A stretch of DNA of 64,000 nucleotides from Suicoccus acidiformans (GCF_003546865.1 NZ_CP023434.1:1922001-1986000), one strand, 5' to 3'. Positions 8,582 to 17,984 are shown, numbered from the stretch's first letter. The notes: a model not told the origin generated them from the sequence alone. Made by a program: numbers and translations.

Positions 8582-8617
8582 CCCCTAAAGTTGGACCAAG
8601 AAATCTAACTTTAGGGG
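8582..8617 (+). promoter_or_regulatory. IS-end hairpin covering the orfA ribosome binding site
   Basis: An 11-bp perfect inverted repeat (CCCCTAAAGTT / AACTTTAGGGG) with a 14-base loop joins the IS left end to the orfA leader. The right arm includes the AGGGGG that serves as the orfA Shine-Dalgarno site, nine bases before ATG 8626. Transcripts entering from outside would fold it and mask the site, whereas transcripts starting inside the arm would not. Confidence 0.6.
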
Positions 8618-8625
8618 GTATTTAT

Positions 8626-9213
8626 ATGGCTAAATATAGTTTAGAACTTAAAATGAAAGTAGTCGGAGAGTATCTGTCTGGCACAATTGGAATGAATTCA
8701 CTTGCTAAGAAATATCATATTAAACCGCCTAAACAAGTGCGAATTTGGATTAATGCCTATCAAACATTGGGGATCGAAGGCTTAAAGCGCTCTCGTAAAA
8801 AGAACTCATATAGTGTAGAATTTAAATTAAAGGCAATCACTATGTATGAATCAAGCGAGAAATCCTATCAAGAGGTGGCTAATGAGTTGGGGCTTAATAA
8901 CCCTAGCCTCATCGCCAGATGGCGCAAAGAATATCAAGAGCAGGACATTAAAGGACTATCTCGCAAACAAGGGAGGCCAACATTGTCTAAGAAAGATAAA
9001 GGCAAAAAAGAACAACAAGCACCTTCTAAACCCTTAAAAATAAACGACCTTGAACTGGCAAATCAGCGAATTGAAGAACTTGAATATGAACTAAAAATGC
9101 AAACCATTAAAAATGAATACTTGGAAATGTCAAGGAACTTGAGGCAACAGAAAGCAATGAAGACAAAGCAAGAGTCATCCACAAGCTCCGACAACAAGAA
9201 AAATACACCTTAA
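8626..9213 (+). CDS. IS150-type transposase OrfA (helix-turn-helix)
   Basis: 195 residues. Two helix-turn-helix blocks are visible: MNSLAKKYHIKPPKQVRIW near residue 25 and SYQEVANELGLNNPSLIARW near residue 85. A glutamate-rich leucine-zipper-like region (LELANQRIEELEYELKM) follows, as usual for the DNA-binding OrfA of IS3-family elements. OrfA normally overlaps OrfB, and -1 frameshifting in the overlap makes the active OrfAB. Here the continuing frame begins around 9123-9141, but the partner is broken, so OrfA could act only as a repressor or be inert. Its own frame appears undamaged. Confidence 0.85.
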   Translation: MAKYSLELKMKVVGEYLSGTIGMNSLAKKYHIKPPKQVRIWINAYQTLGIEGLKRSRKKNSYSVEFKLKAITMYESSEKSYQEVANELGLNNPSLIARWRKEYQEQDIKGLSRKQGRPTLSKKDKGKKEQQAPSKPLKINDLELANQRIEELEYELKMQTIKNEYLEMSRNLRQQKAMKTKQESSTSSDNKKNTP

Positions 9214-9880
9214 CTGAGATTCTTGCTGCCATTGGCTTTCCCAAATCTACTTATACGTATTGGCAAGCCCAGTGGAAAAAAACAAATCCTGATAAAGAAC
9301 TAAAAGATGAGATTCTAGAGATTCGAAAAGAGCATCCAAACTATGGTTATCGACGGATTCATGCCACCCTTCTTAAGAGAGGGATGGAAATAAACCGAAA
9401 GAAAGTCCATCGTATCTGTAAAGAATTAGGAAGCCAAGTGAAAAACTTTGGTCGTAAATATCGAAAATACAGTAGCTAAAAAGGCGTTGTCGGAAGGATT
9501 GCACCGAATCGAATTAGACGTCGATTTAAGAGTTCTCTGCCATACCAGAAGATCACTACCGATACGACTGAATTCAAATACGATGAGCAAGATGCGAGTG
9601 GGAAGCCACAAATTAAGAAATTATACTTAGATCCATTTATGGACTTGTATAATCTAGAGATCATCAGCTTTAAGATATCTCATCAACCAAATAGAACAAC
9701 GATGCTTGAGGCTTTAGCAGAAGCCATCGAAGCTCCAAAGGAATGCTCATAATCTTCCAAAGTATGTCCAGAAAAGGCAATTGCTTTGACAATGCACCGA
9801 TTGAAAACTTCTTTGGTGTGATGAAACAAGAAATGTACTATACCACAGAGGTGTGGTTCAAAAATTATCATTTTTATCTG
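9123..9880 (+). pseudogene. IS150-type transposase OrfB (DDE catalytic part), broken
   Basis: The -1 frame relative to orfA encodes ELEATESNEDKARVIHKLRQ, then IRKEHPNYGYRRIHATLLK near 9340, and after an in-frame TAA at 9476-9478 the segment KITTDTTEFKYDEQDASGKP with the first catalytic Asp. A later piece, [20 protein letters not shown] near 9760-9815, holds the usual FDNA..E motif. About 30 codons between these pieces, and the C-terminus, are missing. The stop at 9476 stands where related proteins have a Tyr codon (TAT to TAA). The gene is dead. Confidence 0.82.
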
Positions 9881-9975
9881 TCTACTTGACAGGGGGCACT
9901 CCAAAGGCTTAGCGCCTCTTTTTAATGTCTTCATGAATAATACAGGATTATTACTTGCACGCAGCAATTGACATA

Positions 9976-10011
9976 AGAAATCGGACTCACTTTTATATGA
10001 GTCCGATTTCT
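9976..10011. terminator. Strong hairpin at the end of the ABC importer operon
   Basis: A 14-bp perfect stem (AGAAATCGGACTCA / TGAGTCCGATTTCT) with an eight-base loop directly abuts the ATPase gene stop codon. The T-tract is weak on both strands, so it may act as an mRNA 3'-end stabiliser as well as a terminator. Confidence 0.65.
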
Positions 10012-10770
10012 CTATACATCCCAAAGCTTCATCCGGCCTTGCATCAGACTTTGGACATCGAAGCCGTAGGCTGCTTCTAAGTTAGCGCTAGATAATACGT
10101 TGCTTAAATTGCCTTGACGGATTACTCGGCCATTGGCTAGTAGCAGTCCGCGGTTACCATAGGCTCTGGCAAGGGTTAAGTCGTGCATAACGCTGATGAC
10201 CGCTCGGTTTCCTTGATTAAGCCAGTGTTCAATATGGGAGAGAATCTCTTCTTGATAGGCTAAATCTAAATGATTTGTCGGCTCATCCAACAGTAAGACT
10301 TGGGGATCTTGGGCGAAAACCTGGGCCAAGAAGACACGTTGTACCTCACCGCCAGATAGTTCATCGAGTGTACGTTGACGCATCGTTTCGAGGCCTGTTA
10401 AGGCAAGCGCCTCGGCTACTTTCTGCTGATCGACTTGCTTCAGTCGGGCAAAGGGGCCATTATGGTAGGCGTAGCGGCCAAGCTGGACCACGTCTTCTAC
10501 GCGGTAAGCATAGCTAGGCGCTTGCACTTGGCTTAAAAAGCCGATTGCTTGGGCTCTTTCGGCTGGGCGATAACTCTGGACTGCCTGGCCAAGAAGTTCG
10601 ACCTTGCCTTGACTGGAGATGACACCGGTTAAGGCTTTCAAAAGACTGGATTTGCCTGCACCGTTGGGGCCAAGAATCATGAACCAGTCACCCATTGCTA
10701 TGTGAAAAGAGACATCTTGGACGACCATTGTATCACCGTAGACGACGGATACGTGATTAGCTTTTAGCAT
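10012..10770 (-). CDS. ABC importer ATPase, BtuD/FecE/FhuC type
   Basis: 252 residues. The Walker A motif LGPNGAGKSSLLKAL is near residue 33, the signature LSGGEVQRVFLAQVFA near 138, Walker B VLLLDEPTNHLD near 158 and the switch His in VISVMHDLTLA near 193. This pattern is typical of ATPases that serve cobalamin, iron-siderophore or haem importers. The gene overlaps the permease gene by 14 bases, so the importer is translated as a unit. The substrate cannot be read from the ATPase. The neighbouring cobalamin operon suggests corrinoid, but iron chelate or haem remains possible. Confidence 0.92.
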   Translation of the reverse strand: MLKANHVSVVYGDTMVVQDVSFHIAMGDWFMILGPNGAGKSSLLKALTGVISSQGKVELLGQAVQSYRPAERAQAIGFLSQVQAPSYAYRVEDVVQLGRYAYHNGPFARLKQVDQQKVAEALALTGLETMRQRTLDELSGGEVQRVFLAQVFAQDPQVLLLDEPTNHLDLAYQEEILSHIEHWLNQGNRAVISVMHDLTLARAYGNRGLLLANGRVIRQGNLSNVLSSANLEAAYGFDVQSLMQGRMKLWDV

Positions 10771-11773
10771 GGCTGGCCCCCCTTTGCAAGAAGAGATAGC
10801 CTAATAGGAGCGCACCAATAATCGACGTAATTACCCCAATGGGCAATTCCCGGGGACTGATTAAGGTACGGGCGAGTAAATCCACGAGCATGAGAAAGTT
10901 CGCTCCAGCAAAGATCACAACCGGTAATAAACGCTGATTACGGGGGCCGATAATTATCCGACAGGCATGAGGGACAATGAGCCCGACAAAGGCAATATTG
11001 CCACTTACGGCTACCGCGCAACCGATTAGACCTGAAGCGCTGAAGAAAAGCAACCAACGCGTTCGTTCTGTATCAATTCCCAAATGATAGGCCTGCTCTT
11101 CGCCTAAGGCAAAGGCATCGAGTTCCCGTCTTTTGCTCATAGCTATTCCGCCAAATACGAGATTGGCAAGGCATAGAAGAGCAACATCATGATAGGAGCT
11201 TCCGGAGAGTGAACCCATGGTCCAAAAGACAATCCGCTCAAGCTTTTCTTGAGAGAAAGCCATGAGGAGACTCATGATGCTCGAAGTAAGCATGGAGAGG
11301 ATGAGTCCAAGTAAGATAACTGTCAGATTGTTAATCCGGCGATCCCGACGGTAGGCTAGCGTAAAAATTAGGATAAAACCTAGCAGGGCAAATAGAATTG
11401 CACCAATCACCGTGCCTCTCCAAGGTAGGTTCTTACTTTGAAAACCGATAATGATAGTGAGAACTGCCCCTAAAGAAGCTGCGCTAGAAATCCCTAGGGT
11501 CGATCCGTCTGCTAAAGGATTGCGCAACAAGGCCTGCATGGTAGCTCCCGCAAGGGCTAAGGAGATACCTACTTGACTAGCAGCCAGAACCCGCGGCAAG
11601 CGGATATGGTAAATGATTTGCGCCGGGGTGCTTGTGATGGGTGCCTGGTGCCAGACAGCCTGTAAACCGTGCCAGACGTCATTTAAAGACAAATCAACGC
11701 TACCGTAATACAAGCAAAAGCTGAAAACGAGAAAGGTAAGTAAAAATCCCCAAACAAAAGCCAATCGTTTCAT
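10757..11773 (-). CDS. ABC importer permease, BtuC/FecCD family
   Basis: About 338 residues from the preferred start, with nine to ten hydrophobic segments. The family motifs IRLPRVLAASQVGISLALAG near the N-terminus, NPLADGSTLGISSAAS, and near the C-terminus GNIAFVGLIVPHACRIIIGP and the SPRELPIGVITSIIGA segment are clear. An in-frame ATG at 11824 overlaps the binding-protein stop (TAATG). The ATG at 11773 has GGAG six bases upstream and begins directly with the first membrane helix, so it is preferred. The protein would form a homodimer with two copies of the ATPase. Confidence 0.9.
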   Translation of the reverse strand: MKRLAFVWGFLLTFLVFSFCLYYGSVDLSLNDVWHGLQAVWHQAPITSTPAQIIYHIRLPRVLAASQVGISLALAGATMQALLRNPLADGSTLGISSAASLGAVLTIIIGFQSKNLPWRGTVIGAILFALLGFILIFTLAYRRDRRINNLTVILLGLILSMLTSSIMSLLMAFSQEKLERIVFWTMGSLSGSSYHDVALLCLANLVFGGIAMSKRRELDAFALGEEQAYHLGIDTERTRWLLFFSASGLIGCAVAVSGNIAFVGLIVPHACRIIIGPRNQRLLPVVIFAGANFLMLVDLLARTLISPRELPIGVITSIIGALLLGYLFLQRGASHAKS

Positions 11774-11823
11774 GACACACTCCATCAATCTAAGTCTTTG
11801 AGCCAACTTGACCGTCAAGGTCA

Positions 11824-12750
11824 TTACTCTTCATAAATAAAGTGATATAAGCTTTCAATAGCGTCCGCAAGACGGGGCCCTGGACGGGTAAATTCGTCTG
11901 CGTTCGCTTGGAACACCTGTTGCCTGTCAATAGCAGTAACATCCTGCCAGCCAGTCCGATTTAAAAGCTCATCAATTGGGTCAAAACCATCAGCCGGCAT
12001 ACTGGTCGTGACGATGTAATCTGGATTTAAGTCTAGGACTTGCTCAGGGGAGATTTCAGCCCAGCCTTCAACTTCTGCGAAAATATTGTTGACTTGTAGC
12101 ATTTGGCCAATTTCATCCATGAATGTCCCTTGTCCAGCTGTCCACAGGCCAAATTCAAGGGGCGAGATTTCATAATATATTGTGTGTTCTTCCTCGGTCG
12201 TTTCCTTTGCCAAGTGGGTATATTCTTCAAAAGTCGCTTGCATTTCAGCGATGAGGGCCTCCCCTTCGGCTTCTTTATTTACGAGTTTAGCCAAGCCTTG
12301 GATGGCTTCATAGACTTCAGCAATCGTTGAGGCGTCAGTAACGTAGACAGGAATCCCTGCTTCCTCAAGGCGCTCCATCTCATCTGGGGAGAAGGACATA
12401 GCTGTATCAACTACCAGTTGCGGCTGTAAAGCGAGTATTTCTTCCAAATTTAGGTTCTCGCCAGACCCCACCGTAGGAATATTTTCCACCCTATTTGCTG
12501 GGTAGTCCACGTATTCACCTCGCCCAACGATTAACTCATCAGCCCCTAAAGCCACAAGAATCTCTGCATCGGCGGGATTTAAAACCACGATGCGTCTTAA
12601 CTCATTGACCACAGTCAACTCCCGACCTAACATATCCGTTATCTCTGTTGCGTCAGTGCTTGTAGCCTCAACATCCATGGCATTAACCGGCACAAAGGCT
12701 ATGGAAAGTATCATAAGTAGGCTAAGTATGCCTTGCCAAGTTTTTCTCAT
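11824..12750 (-). CDS. Periplasmic-binding-protein-like subunit of the importer (BtuF/FecB type) without lipobox
   Basis: 308 residues. After an N-terminal hydrophobic stretch (residues 9-24, ending in PVNA) comes a class III binding-protein fold: ITDMLGRELTV, RIVVLNPADAEILVALGAD, the NLEEILALQPQLVVD block, and in the second lobe VEGWAEISPEQVLDLNPDYIV and RPGPRLADAIESLYHFI. These resemble BtuF-like corrinoid or haem binding proteins. Gram-positive binding proteins are normally lipoproteins with a cysteine after the signal; the first 40 residues contain no cysteine. The protein might be retained by an uncleaved signal helix or released. It is the first gene of its operon and has its own promoter. 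Confidence 0.87.
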   Translation of the reverse strand: MRKTWQGILSLLMILSIAFVPVNAMDVEATSTDATEITDMLGRELTVVNELRRIVVLNPADAEILVALGADELIVGRGEYVDYPANRVENIPTVGSGENLNLEEILALQPQLVVDTAMSFSPDEMERLEEAGIPVYVTDASTIAEVYEAIQGLAKLVNKEAEGEALIAEMQATFEEYTHLAKETTEEEHTIYYEISPLEFGLWTAGQGTFMDEIGQMLQVNNIFAEVEGWAEISPEQVLDLNPDYIVTTSMPADGFDPIDELLNRTGWQDVTAIDRQQVFQANADEFTRPGPRLADAIESLYHFIYEE

Positions 12751-12785
12751 CTTTCAATTACACTCCATTCATTTTTTCTAGTTGC

Positions 12786-12814
12786 ATTATATATCAAAGT
12801 TGCCATTGAAACAA
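12786..12814 (-). promoter_or_regulatory. Promoter of the ABC importer operon
   Basis: Minus-strand TTGTTT (12809-12814) and TATAAT (12786-12791) are 17 bases apart, 36 bases upstream of the binding-protein ATG. No B12-box-like sequence lies between them and the gene, so the importer is not under an obvious riboswitch. Confidence 0.65.
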
Positions 12815-12959
12815 GCGTTCTAAATCTATTGAATAATCTTTATCTAAATAACTAAATAGAAAGCTTATTAAAAACAATTTAATCCATTCATTTGTCAAAC
12901 TAATCTATACACATCCAATATGTTTTTCAAAAGAACTACCATCGGCGTTTTATAGTTAA

Positions 12960-13700
12960 GTGATTTCCATGGGATTAGGTTTCTACGCGGTGATTGACAC
13001 TCTGGATAAAACCTTCCGAGAGCTCATTAAAATTAATGCCTTTTCTTAAACCATTCTTGTAAAGCAAACTATTGGAATGTTCATTCAGACCACGTTGGTT
13101 AGGATAATCTGGATACACAAAAAAGATATCTATTTCATGCTTATTGGATACTGATTGCCAGTTTGAGAATTCCATCCCACAATCAAAAGTGATTGACATG
13201 AAGAGATTTCGTAGGGATCTGGAAGCATTTTATCCAGCCTATCTTCAATATCAACGGCAGTTTTCTAATTCAGTTTGAACCTTATGATAGTTTTTAAGGA
13301 TCTTTCTGCAAGTGTAATCACTAATCTCTCTTACTCGGTTAGCCAATAATAGTATCACCTTCCAAGTGACCGAATTCTTCAGGAAAATGTGGATAAACTA
13401 AATGATAGTCATCAATTAATCTACGGGAGGCTTGTTTACCATGCTTTCTTTAATGCCCATTCAGCTTACGTTTCCTTATCATGAGCAGTGTTTTTACGCC
13501 ATACTTAGAACTATCCTTGAAACGCCGGTAAAGAGTTCTTATCGAGAGGGGAATTAGCCGTTCACTACGACCGATGATGACATCTGGCGTTCAAGCTTTC
13601 TCAACCTTAGGCTTGACATAGTCAACTTCTTCCGGTGAAAGTTAGATTTTCTTAGTCCACAATTCTTTTATTATCTCGATTGTCAATTTAAGTTAGAAAT
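12960..13700 (-). pseudogene. IS30-family transposase relic, copy 1
   Basis: Fragments of an IS30-type transposase are spread over several frames: SPEEVDYVKP near 13640, HFPEEFGHLEGDTIIG near 13370, and MSITFDCGMEFSNWQSVSNK near 13170, which matches the DDE-domain D.G.EF segment. The last open piece, 12975-13199, ends with LSEGFIQSVNHR. Many stops and frameshifts separate the pieces. The sequence parallels copy 2 next door but has decayed much further, so it is an older insertion. Confidence 0.75.
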
Positions 13701-13754
13701 TTCTACACTATATGATGAATGATTAAACTTGGTGACACACTTGTGCTAACCACC

Positions 13755-14757
13755 TTAAACACCCCCCTCATCAAACTCTTGACCAGTCAGGTGCTTGATG
13801 AAACCATAGTTCTTAAGTGACTGGCATAATAGCGAGGTATTTGATCCAAAAGATGGGCCAAAAACCTCCAGTGGAGTGTAGTCGTTAAGAGATTTACGTG
13901 GAATGATATGTCGCTTGAAGGTTACTTCCTTAAGAAAGTATTCATCCACTTCATTAAAATCAGTACCTTTAGGCAGACCTTCTCTTCTTAACCATCCGTT
14001 AGAATGCTCATTCCGTTCTCTTTGAGATGGGCATCCTAGGTCTGCAAAGAAGATGTCGATATTAAATTCATTGCTTAAGTCTTTCCAGTTAGAAAACTCT
14101 TTGCCATTGTCCAAAGTCAGAGATTTAACCAGACGGTCAGGGATTTTAAGGAAGAAACGCCTCAATGAATCCGTTACTTGACATGCTTTACGACCTTCTG
14201 TCTTCAGGGTAATTGCTAATTTACTTATTCGTTCCACTCGTGTAATGGCCGCACTTTGGTGGTTCTTACCAACGATAGTATCCCCTTCAATCAGGATAAG
14301 CCTCTTGACGCCGTTCTAGTCTTCTACGGTCATTTAGACGGCCCCTCGTTTCAACATGCTGATTCGCTTCTCGTTTACCTTGCATGGGTAAATCTCTGAC
14401 ATCAAAAGCAGGGTCATCTTAGAAGCGACGGCAAAGTGTTTTTGCACAGCAATTCAAGTCAATTTCCTGGCGTCCAATCATCACGTCCGGTGACCACCCT
14501 TGTGACTCCCGGTCATTGTTATAGGTGATTTGATCTTCTGTGAACTGCTTCTTCTTAGAGCCACACTTAGATTTGTTAGCTTTGTAGCGTTCATAATAGT
14601 CGACGATAGTTTCACCATCGTCTAAATAATGATAGACATTATAGATGCTTTGAGCAGATCATCTTAACTTTTTTGCAACTATGTAAGCTTTTTCGCCAAT
14701 TTCGTAATAGTTTTCTATCCAAGTCAGTTCTTTCGTGGTAAGATGTGTGTAGACCAT
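13755..14757 (-). pseudogene. IS30-family transposase, copy 2, broken by nonsense codons
   Basis: The reading frame starts at ATG 14757 with MVYTHLTTKELTWIENYYE, a helix-turn-helix start typical of IS30 transposases. The C-terminal 160 residues are intact (13755-14237) and include TLDNGKEFSNW and the later PSQRERNEHSNGWLRREGLP, the second and third parts of the DDE site. Between them lie several stops, the first only about 30 codons in, so no full protein is made. The copy lies tandem and in the same orientation as copy 1, which makes this a repeated landing zone beside the sirtuin locus. Confidence 0.82.
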
Positions 14758-14918
14758 TTTGTATCTACTCCTTTATTTGTGATTGCTCTCATAAATAGTG
14801 TAGCACAAATGGTCTTATTTGTTTTTCTAGCTTAATTTTACAATTCAGGTTATCTTATAGCGACTTTAGTACGCTTGAATAGAATAACCTTCCCTATGCT
14901 AACAAAGCCTTAAGCCTA

Positions 14919-15797
14919 TCACCTAACTACCTCATGCGCCTCTTGAATATTCTGGGCAATATCTCCCTTCAGATGAACCGTCCGCTCCTTAATTGCCTGT
15001 GGGATGCGGTAATTCTTTGCATTCATCGTCACGAATAAAGCATCTTCATTGGCTGCTGTCATCTCCTGGAAGGGATGCTTAATAAATTGTGGGGTCGTAT
15101 GGCCGACACCAATTTCTAAATACAGCACTTTCTGCCCTGCAACTTCCTTTAAGAAGGCTTCGTAACGCGCTTCTTGCGCTTTAAAGTCGGCATCCTCTAC
15201 CATTCCGGTCTCCGCGTCACGTTTGTTAATTTCAAGTGGGGCACCACACTCGGGACAGTAAGGGATTAATTCGCTAGGCACCTTCATATTCTCTTGGCGC
15301 TCGACCATTTCGCGCAGCAGGTCATGGTCTTGATAGGTTTGTTGATGGCACTGCTTAGAGCATTGGAATAAGCCGTATTCCCCTTGCTTGTAGAAGACTT
15401 TATCCATATCGTATTCAGCCGCATAAAAGGCATTATCTGCATTGGTAGTAATCACATGATACGGCTTGCCTTCTAGCATTTCCTTCAGATTGACATAGGA
15501 TGGTCCAACTGGCTGATCTAAGTAATTCATCGCTACGAATCGGCTTTGAAAAGCCCAATACTCCTCGATACTTTCGAAGTTGTACAAGAAAGCTTGCAAC
15601 ATGTCCAATAGGCCATACTTTTCGATAAAGTCAGGAAAGGCTTCATTAAAGCGTTCGCCAATATATTTAAAGCCGTCCGCTGCCGACATTCCTGCTCCAA
15701 TTCCAACAACTACCGCATCAGCTTCTTGAATAAGTGAACCAAGCAAGGCCCCTTCACTTAACCCTTCCTGCTTAAAGCTATCCCAAACTATACTCAT
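14919..15797 (-). CDS. Macrodomain-linked class M sirtuin, SirTM (protein ADP-ribosyltransferase)
   Basis: 292 residues. The NAD-binding motif [12 protein letters not shown] is at residues 32-43, the TTNADNAF motif at 117-124, and four zinc cysteines are at 146, 150, 181 and 184. The position of the usual catalytic histidine reads KQGEYG, with Gln138. That replacement is the mark of SirTM enzymes, which ADP-ribosylate a target instead of deacylating. The gene overlaps the macrodomain gene by four bases. In the SirTM loci described by Rack and colleagues (2015), the target is lipoylated GcvH-L, encoded two genes upstream here. The family call is firm; activity here is inferred. Confidence 0.92.
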   Translation of the reverse strand: MSIVWDSFKQEGLSEGALLGSLIQEADAVVVGIGAGMSAADGFKYIGERFNEAFPDFIEKYGLLDMLQAFLYNFESIEEYWAFQSRFVAMNYLDQPVGPSYVNLKEMLEGKPYHVITTNADNAFYAAEYDMDKVFYKQGEYGLFQCSKQCHQQTYQDHDLLREMVERQENMKVPSELIPYCPECGAPLEINKRDAETGMVEDADFKAQEARYEAFLKEVAGQKVLYLEIGVGHTTPQFIKHPFQEMTAANEDALFVTMNAKNYRIPQAIKERTVHLKGDIAQNIQEAHEVVR

Positions 15798-16570
15798 GCA
15801 CGCCCTCCTAATTGCTTTTGGTAATAATATAAATCTTCGTCTTTAAAGACGTTAAAGACAACCTTCAATGGACTGCCCGTCTCTTGCAAATATGCCTTAA
15901 CTGTCGCAACAGCCAGCTCACTCGCCCGCTCGCCAGGGAAGCCAAAGACGCCCGTTGAAATACAACAGAAAGCCAGTGAATCCAAATGATGCGCCTCAGC
16001 CAGCTTCAAGCATGCTTGATAAGACTTAACCAACATTGCTTCCTTCATCGGCGAAAGTTGCTGGCCCCTTGGCACCATTGGCCCGACGGTATGGAGCACA
16101 TACTCACTCGGCAAGTTAAAGCCGGGCGTAATCTTCGCCTTCCCAACCGGCTCTTTACGGCCTTGTGCTTCCATCAAGTCCTGGCAGGCCAAGCGCAGTC
16201 GCACACCTGCCTTCGTATGGATGATGTTATCAATACAGGAATGATTCGGCAAGAAGCAGCCCAACATATCTGAATTGGCTGCATTGACAATTCCATCTAC
16301 GGCTAACTGGGTAATATCCCCTTGCCATAAGTAAAGCTGTTCACCTTGGATTGGCTCTAAATCTTCTAAAGTCACCACATCACTTGCCTTGAGATTTGCT
16401 TGCAGATACTGATCCTCCAAGGCCAAATATTCCTCAGAAATCGGTTCAGCAGGACGCACATTCACCAAATGACGCCAACGTTCGTACAAGGTCGCCTCTG
16501 GCAAATCCGGCTGGCCAGCCTCCTGCCAGAGAAACGTATACATTGCCTCTAAAGTGCTTGCCATTTCCAT
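15794..16570 (-). CDS. Zinc-type macrodomain ADP-ribosyl hydrolase of the SirTM locus
   Basis: 258 residues. After an N-terminal extension of about 80 residues comes a macrodomain: [19 protein letters not shown] (residues 83-101), then [15 protein letters not shown] with Cys105, His110 and Cys112, the candidate zinc ligands of this macrodomain class, and [12 protein letters not shown] near residue 202 for the diphosphate loop. Macrodomains of this class remove ADP-ribose from GcvH-L, reversing SirTM. The start overlaps nothing upstream, and a purine-rich site precedes it. Position and motifs agree, so the assignment is strong. Confidence 0.92.
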   Translation of the reverse strand: MEMASTLEAMYTFLWQEAGQPDLPEATLYERWRHLVNVRPAEPISEEYLALEDQYLQANLKASDVVTLEDLEPIQGEQLYLWQGDITQLAVDGIVNAANSDMLGCFLPNHSCIDNIIHTKAGVRLRLACQDLMEAQGRKEPVGKAKITPGFNLPSEYVLHTVGPMVPRGQQLSPMKEAMLVKSYQACLKLAEAHHLDSLAFCCISTGVFGFPGERASELAVATVKAYLQETGSPLKVVFNVFKDEDLYYYQKQLGGRA

Positions 16571-16628
16571 CTACCCCCCCTTCAAAAAAAGTGCCGGAAA
16601 GTCACTGCTTTCCAAGCACTTCTAAAAT

Positions 16629-16961
16629 TTACGCATCTTCAAGTGCATTGAAGCTTGCTTCGTCCACATCGGTTAACTTCACAATCCAATGCTCATCTTC
16701 TTTGGCTGAGTTAAGTAATTGCGGATTCTCTTCCACGGCTGTGTTGCGTTCAACCACTTTCCCTGCAATAGGGGAAGCCATTTCCAGAACGGTTTTGGAT
16801 GCTTCTAGATTCAAAATCGTATCATCTACCGCTAACTCGTCCGCATCGCTAAATTCAACAAAACCAACCGTTCCAATATCATCTTGTAATTCAGCAGTCA
16901 TACTGATGGTGTAGATGTCGTCATTCTTAGTCACTAATAAGAAATTTCCAATTTTTTGCAT
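16629..16961 (-). CDS. GcvH-like lipoyl carrier protein (GcvH-L)
   Basis: 110 residues, shorter than housekeeping GcvH (about 127). The lipoyl-lysine motif [13 protein letters not shown] places Lys56 at the hairpin turn, and Asp27 in the sequence [12 protein letters not shown] corresponds to the ADP-ribosylation site I recall for the staphylococcal homologue. GcvH-L is the substrate that LplA2 lipoylates and SirTM then ADP-ribosylates. The gene lies nine bases after the monooxygenase gene and 58 bases before the macrodomain gene. No gcvP or gcvT is nearby, consistent with a role outside glycine cleavage. Confidence 0.92.
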   Translation of the reverse strand: MQKIGNFLLVTKNDDIYTISMTAELQDDIGTVGFVEFSDADELAVDDTILNLEASKTVLEMASPIAGKVVERNTAVEENPQLLNSAKEDEHWIVKLTDVDEASFNALEDA

Positions 16962-16970
16962 AAGGGCCTC

Positions 16971-17984
16971 CTAATATTGTCCGTATTCTTCTGCGAGTAA
17001 TTCTAGTGCTTGTTGGCGTTGGTGAACGCCTGGCATGAGAGGGATAAACAGAATTTCATCGGCAGCGAAATGTTCTGTAATCCGGTCCAGTTGAGCCTTC
17101 ACGTCGGCTGCATTCCCCGTAATCATGCGTGTTCGATTCGCTTCAATCGCTTCTTGATCGGCTGGTGTGAGTTTATAATTGGCTGCCGTTTCAACCGATG
17201 GGAAGGCTGAGAATTCCGCGAAATCCTGCTTGCCAAGTAGCCAAATGTCCAAGACTTGAATGAAGCCCGAAAGCTCTGCTTCATCTTCTGATAGGACGAC
17301 GAATGGCGCAAACATCACATAAGGCTCAGCCATCACCTTCGACGGCCGGAAATTCTTGCGGTAAATCTCCGCCGCTTCACGGCCAACGTCCAACTTGTTC
17401 GAACTAGCGTTGGGAAATAGGCCGAAACATAAACCGACGCCCGCTTTCGCCGCATTGAGCGCTCCCCGTTTACTAGTCGTCAATTGAAACATCTGTGGTA
17501 GGTTATCCCCCGAAGGATTAGCCTGTAAACCAGCGAAGCGATGCGTTTCATCTTCCGAACCCGTTAAATAATGGTAAATATCTCGCACACTCTTCTCATA
17601 AGCAATGCGACCGGTCTTCGTTTCATTTAAGGCATCATTCACCAAGGGCGTCCCTAAAGTATTGCCATAACCTAAGTCTACCCGCCCGGGATGGGCTGCT
17701 TCAAGCATTCTGAAATTCTCGGCGACTTTAAAAGGACTGTAATGCGGCAACATGACACCGCCTGAACCTACCCGAAGTTGCTGGGTTTCACCTAGAATAT
17801 ACATCATGAGAAGTTCAGGCGAACTGCTTGCAAAAGCTGGCACATTATGATGCTCAGCCACCCAGAAACGATGGTAACCAAGCTTTTCAGCCGTTTGAGC
17901 AAGCCTTAGGGAATCAGCAATGGCCTCTTGACCAGTTCGGCCCTCGTCCACTTGCGCATAATCTAAGACACTTAATCGAACCAC
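16971..17984 (-). CDS. Luciferase-like flavin monooxygenase of the SirTM locus
   Basis: 337 residues. The N-terminal LSVLDYAQVDEGRTGQEA, the WVAEHHNVPAFASSSPELL motif near residue 42 and VGSGGVMLPHYSPFKVAENF near 76 identify a group of bacterial luciferase-like F420/FMN oxidoreductases. Such proteins are recurring members of SirTM loci and are suspected of acting on the lipoyl group or its oxidation state, but their reaction is not established. It is the first gene of the minus-strand operon, with a GAGGAGG site before the start, and faces lplA2 across a 127-base divergent promoter region. Confidence 0.88.
   Translation of the reverse strand: MVRLSVLDYAQVDEGRTGQEAIADSLRLAQTAEKLGYHRFWVAEHHNVPAFASSSPELLMMYILGETQQLRVGSGGVMLPHYSPFKVAENFRMLEAAHPGRVDLGYGNTLGTPLVNDALNETKTGRIAYEKSVRDIYHYLTGSEDETHRFAGLQANPSGDNLPQMFQLTTSKRGALNAAKAGVGLCFGLFPNASSNKLDVGREAAEIYRKNFRPSKVMAEPYVMFAPFVVLSEDEAELSGFIQVLDIWLLGKQDFAEFSAFPSVETAANYKLTPADQEAIEANRTRMITGNAADVKAQLDRITEHFAADEILFIPLMPGVHQRQQALELLAEEYGQY

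Larger units (their letters stand above)
8575..9899 (+). mobile_element. IS3-family (IS150 group) insertion sequence, inactive
   Basis: The left end TGTACTGCCCCTAAAGTTGGA and the right end near 9880-9899 (inverse complement AGTGCCCCCTGTCAAGTAGA) are imperfect inverted repeats of the IS150 type. Between them are an intact helix-turn-helix orfA and a broken orfB in the -1 frame. The element interrupts the older IS1202-like relic. No target duplication could be confirmed by eye. The element cannot move by itself because orfB has a nonsense codon and internal deletions. Confidence 0.8.

Noticed and set aside
9683-10024. Minus-strand open frame of 113 residues across the IS end
   Set aside because: It is antisense to the broken orfB and runs through the terminator hairpin; no start signal and no recognisable motif.
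10012-12750. Assigning the ABC importer as a proven B12 transporter
   Set aside because: The motifs also fit iron-siderophore and haem importers, and no B12 riboswitch precedes it. Only proximity to the cobalamin operon points to corrinoids.
16396-16914. Plus-strand frame of 172 residues over the macrodomain and GcvH-L genes
   Set aside because: It is antisense to two genes with clear family motifs and has low-complexity Ser/Pro composition typical of a shadow frame.
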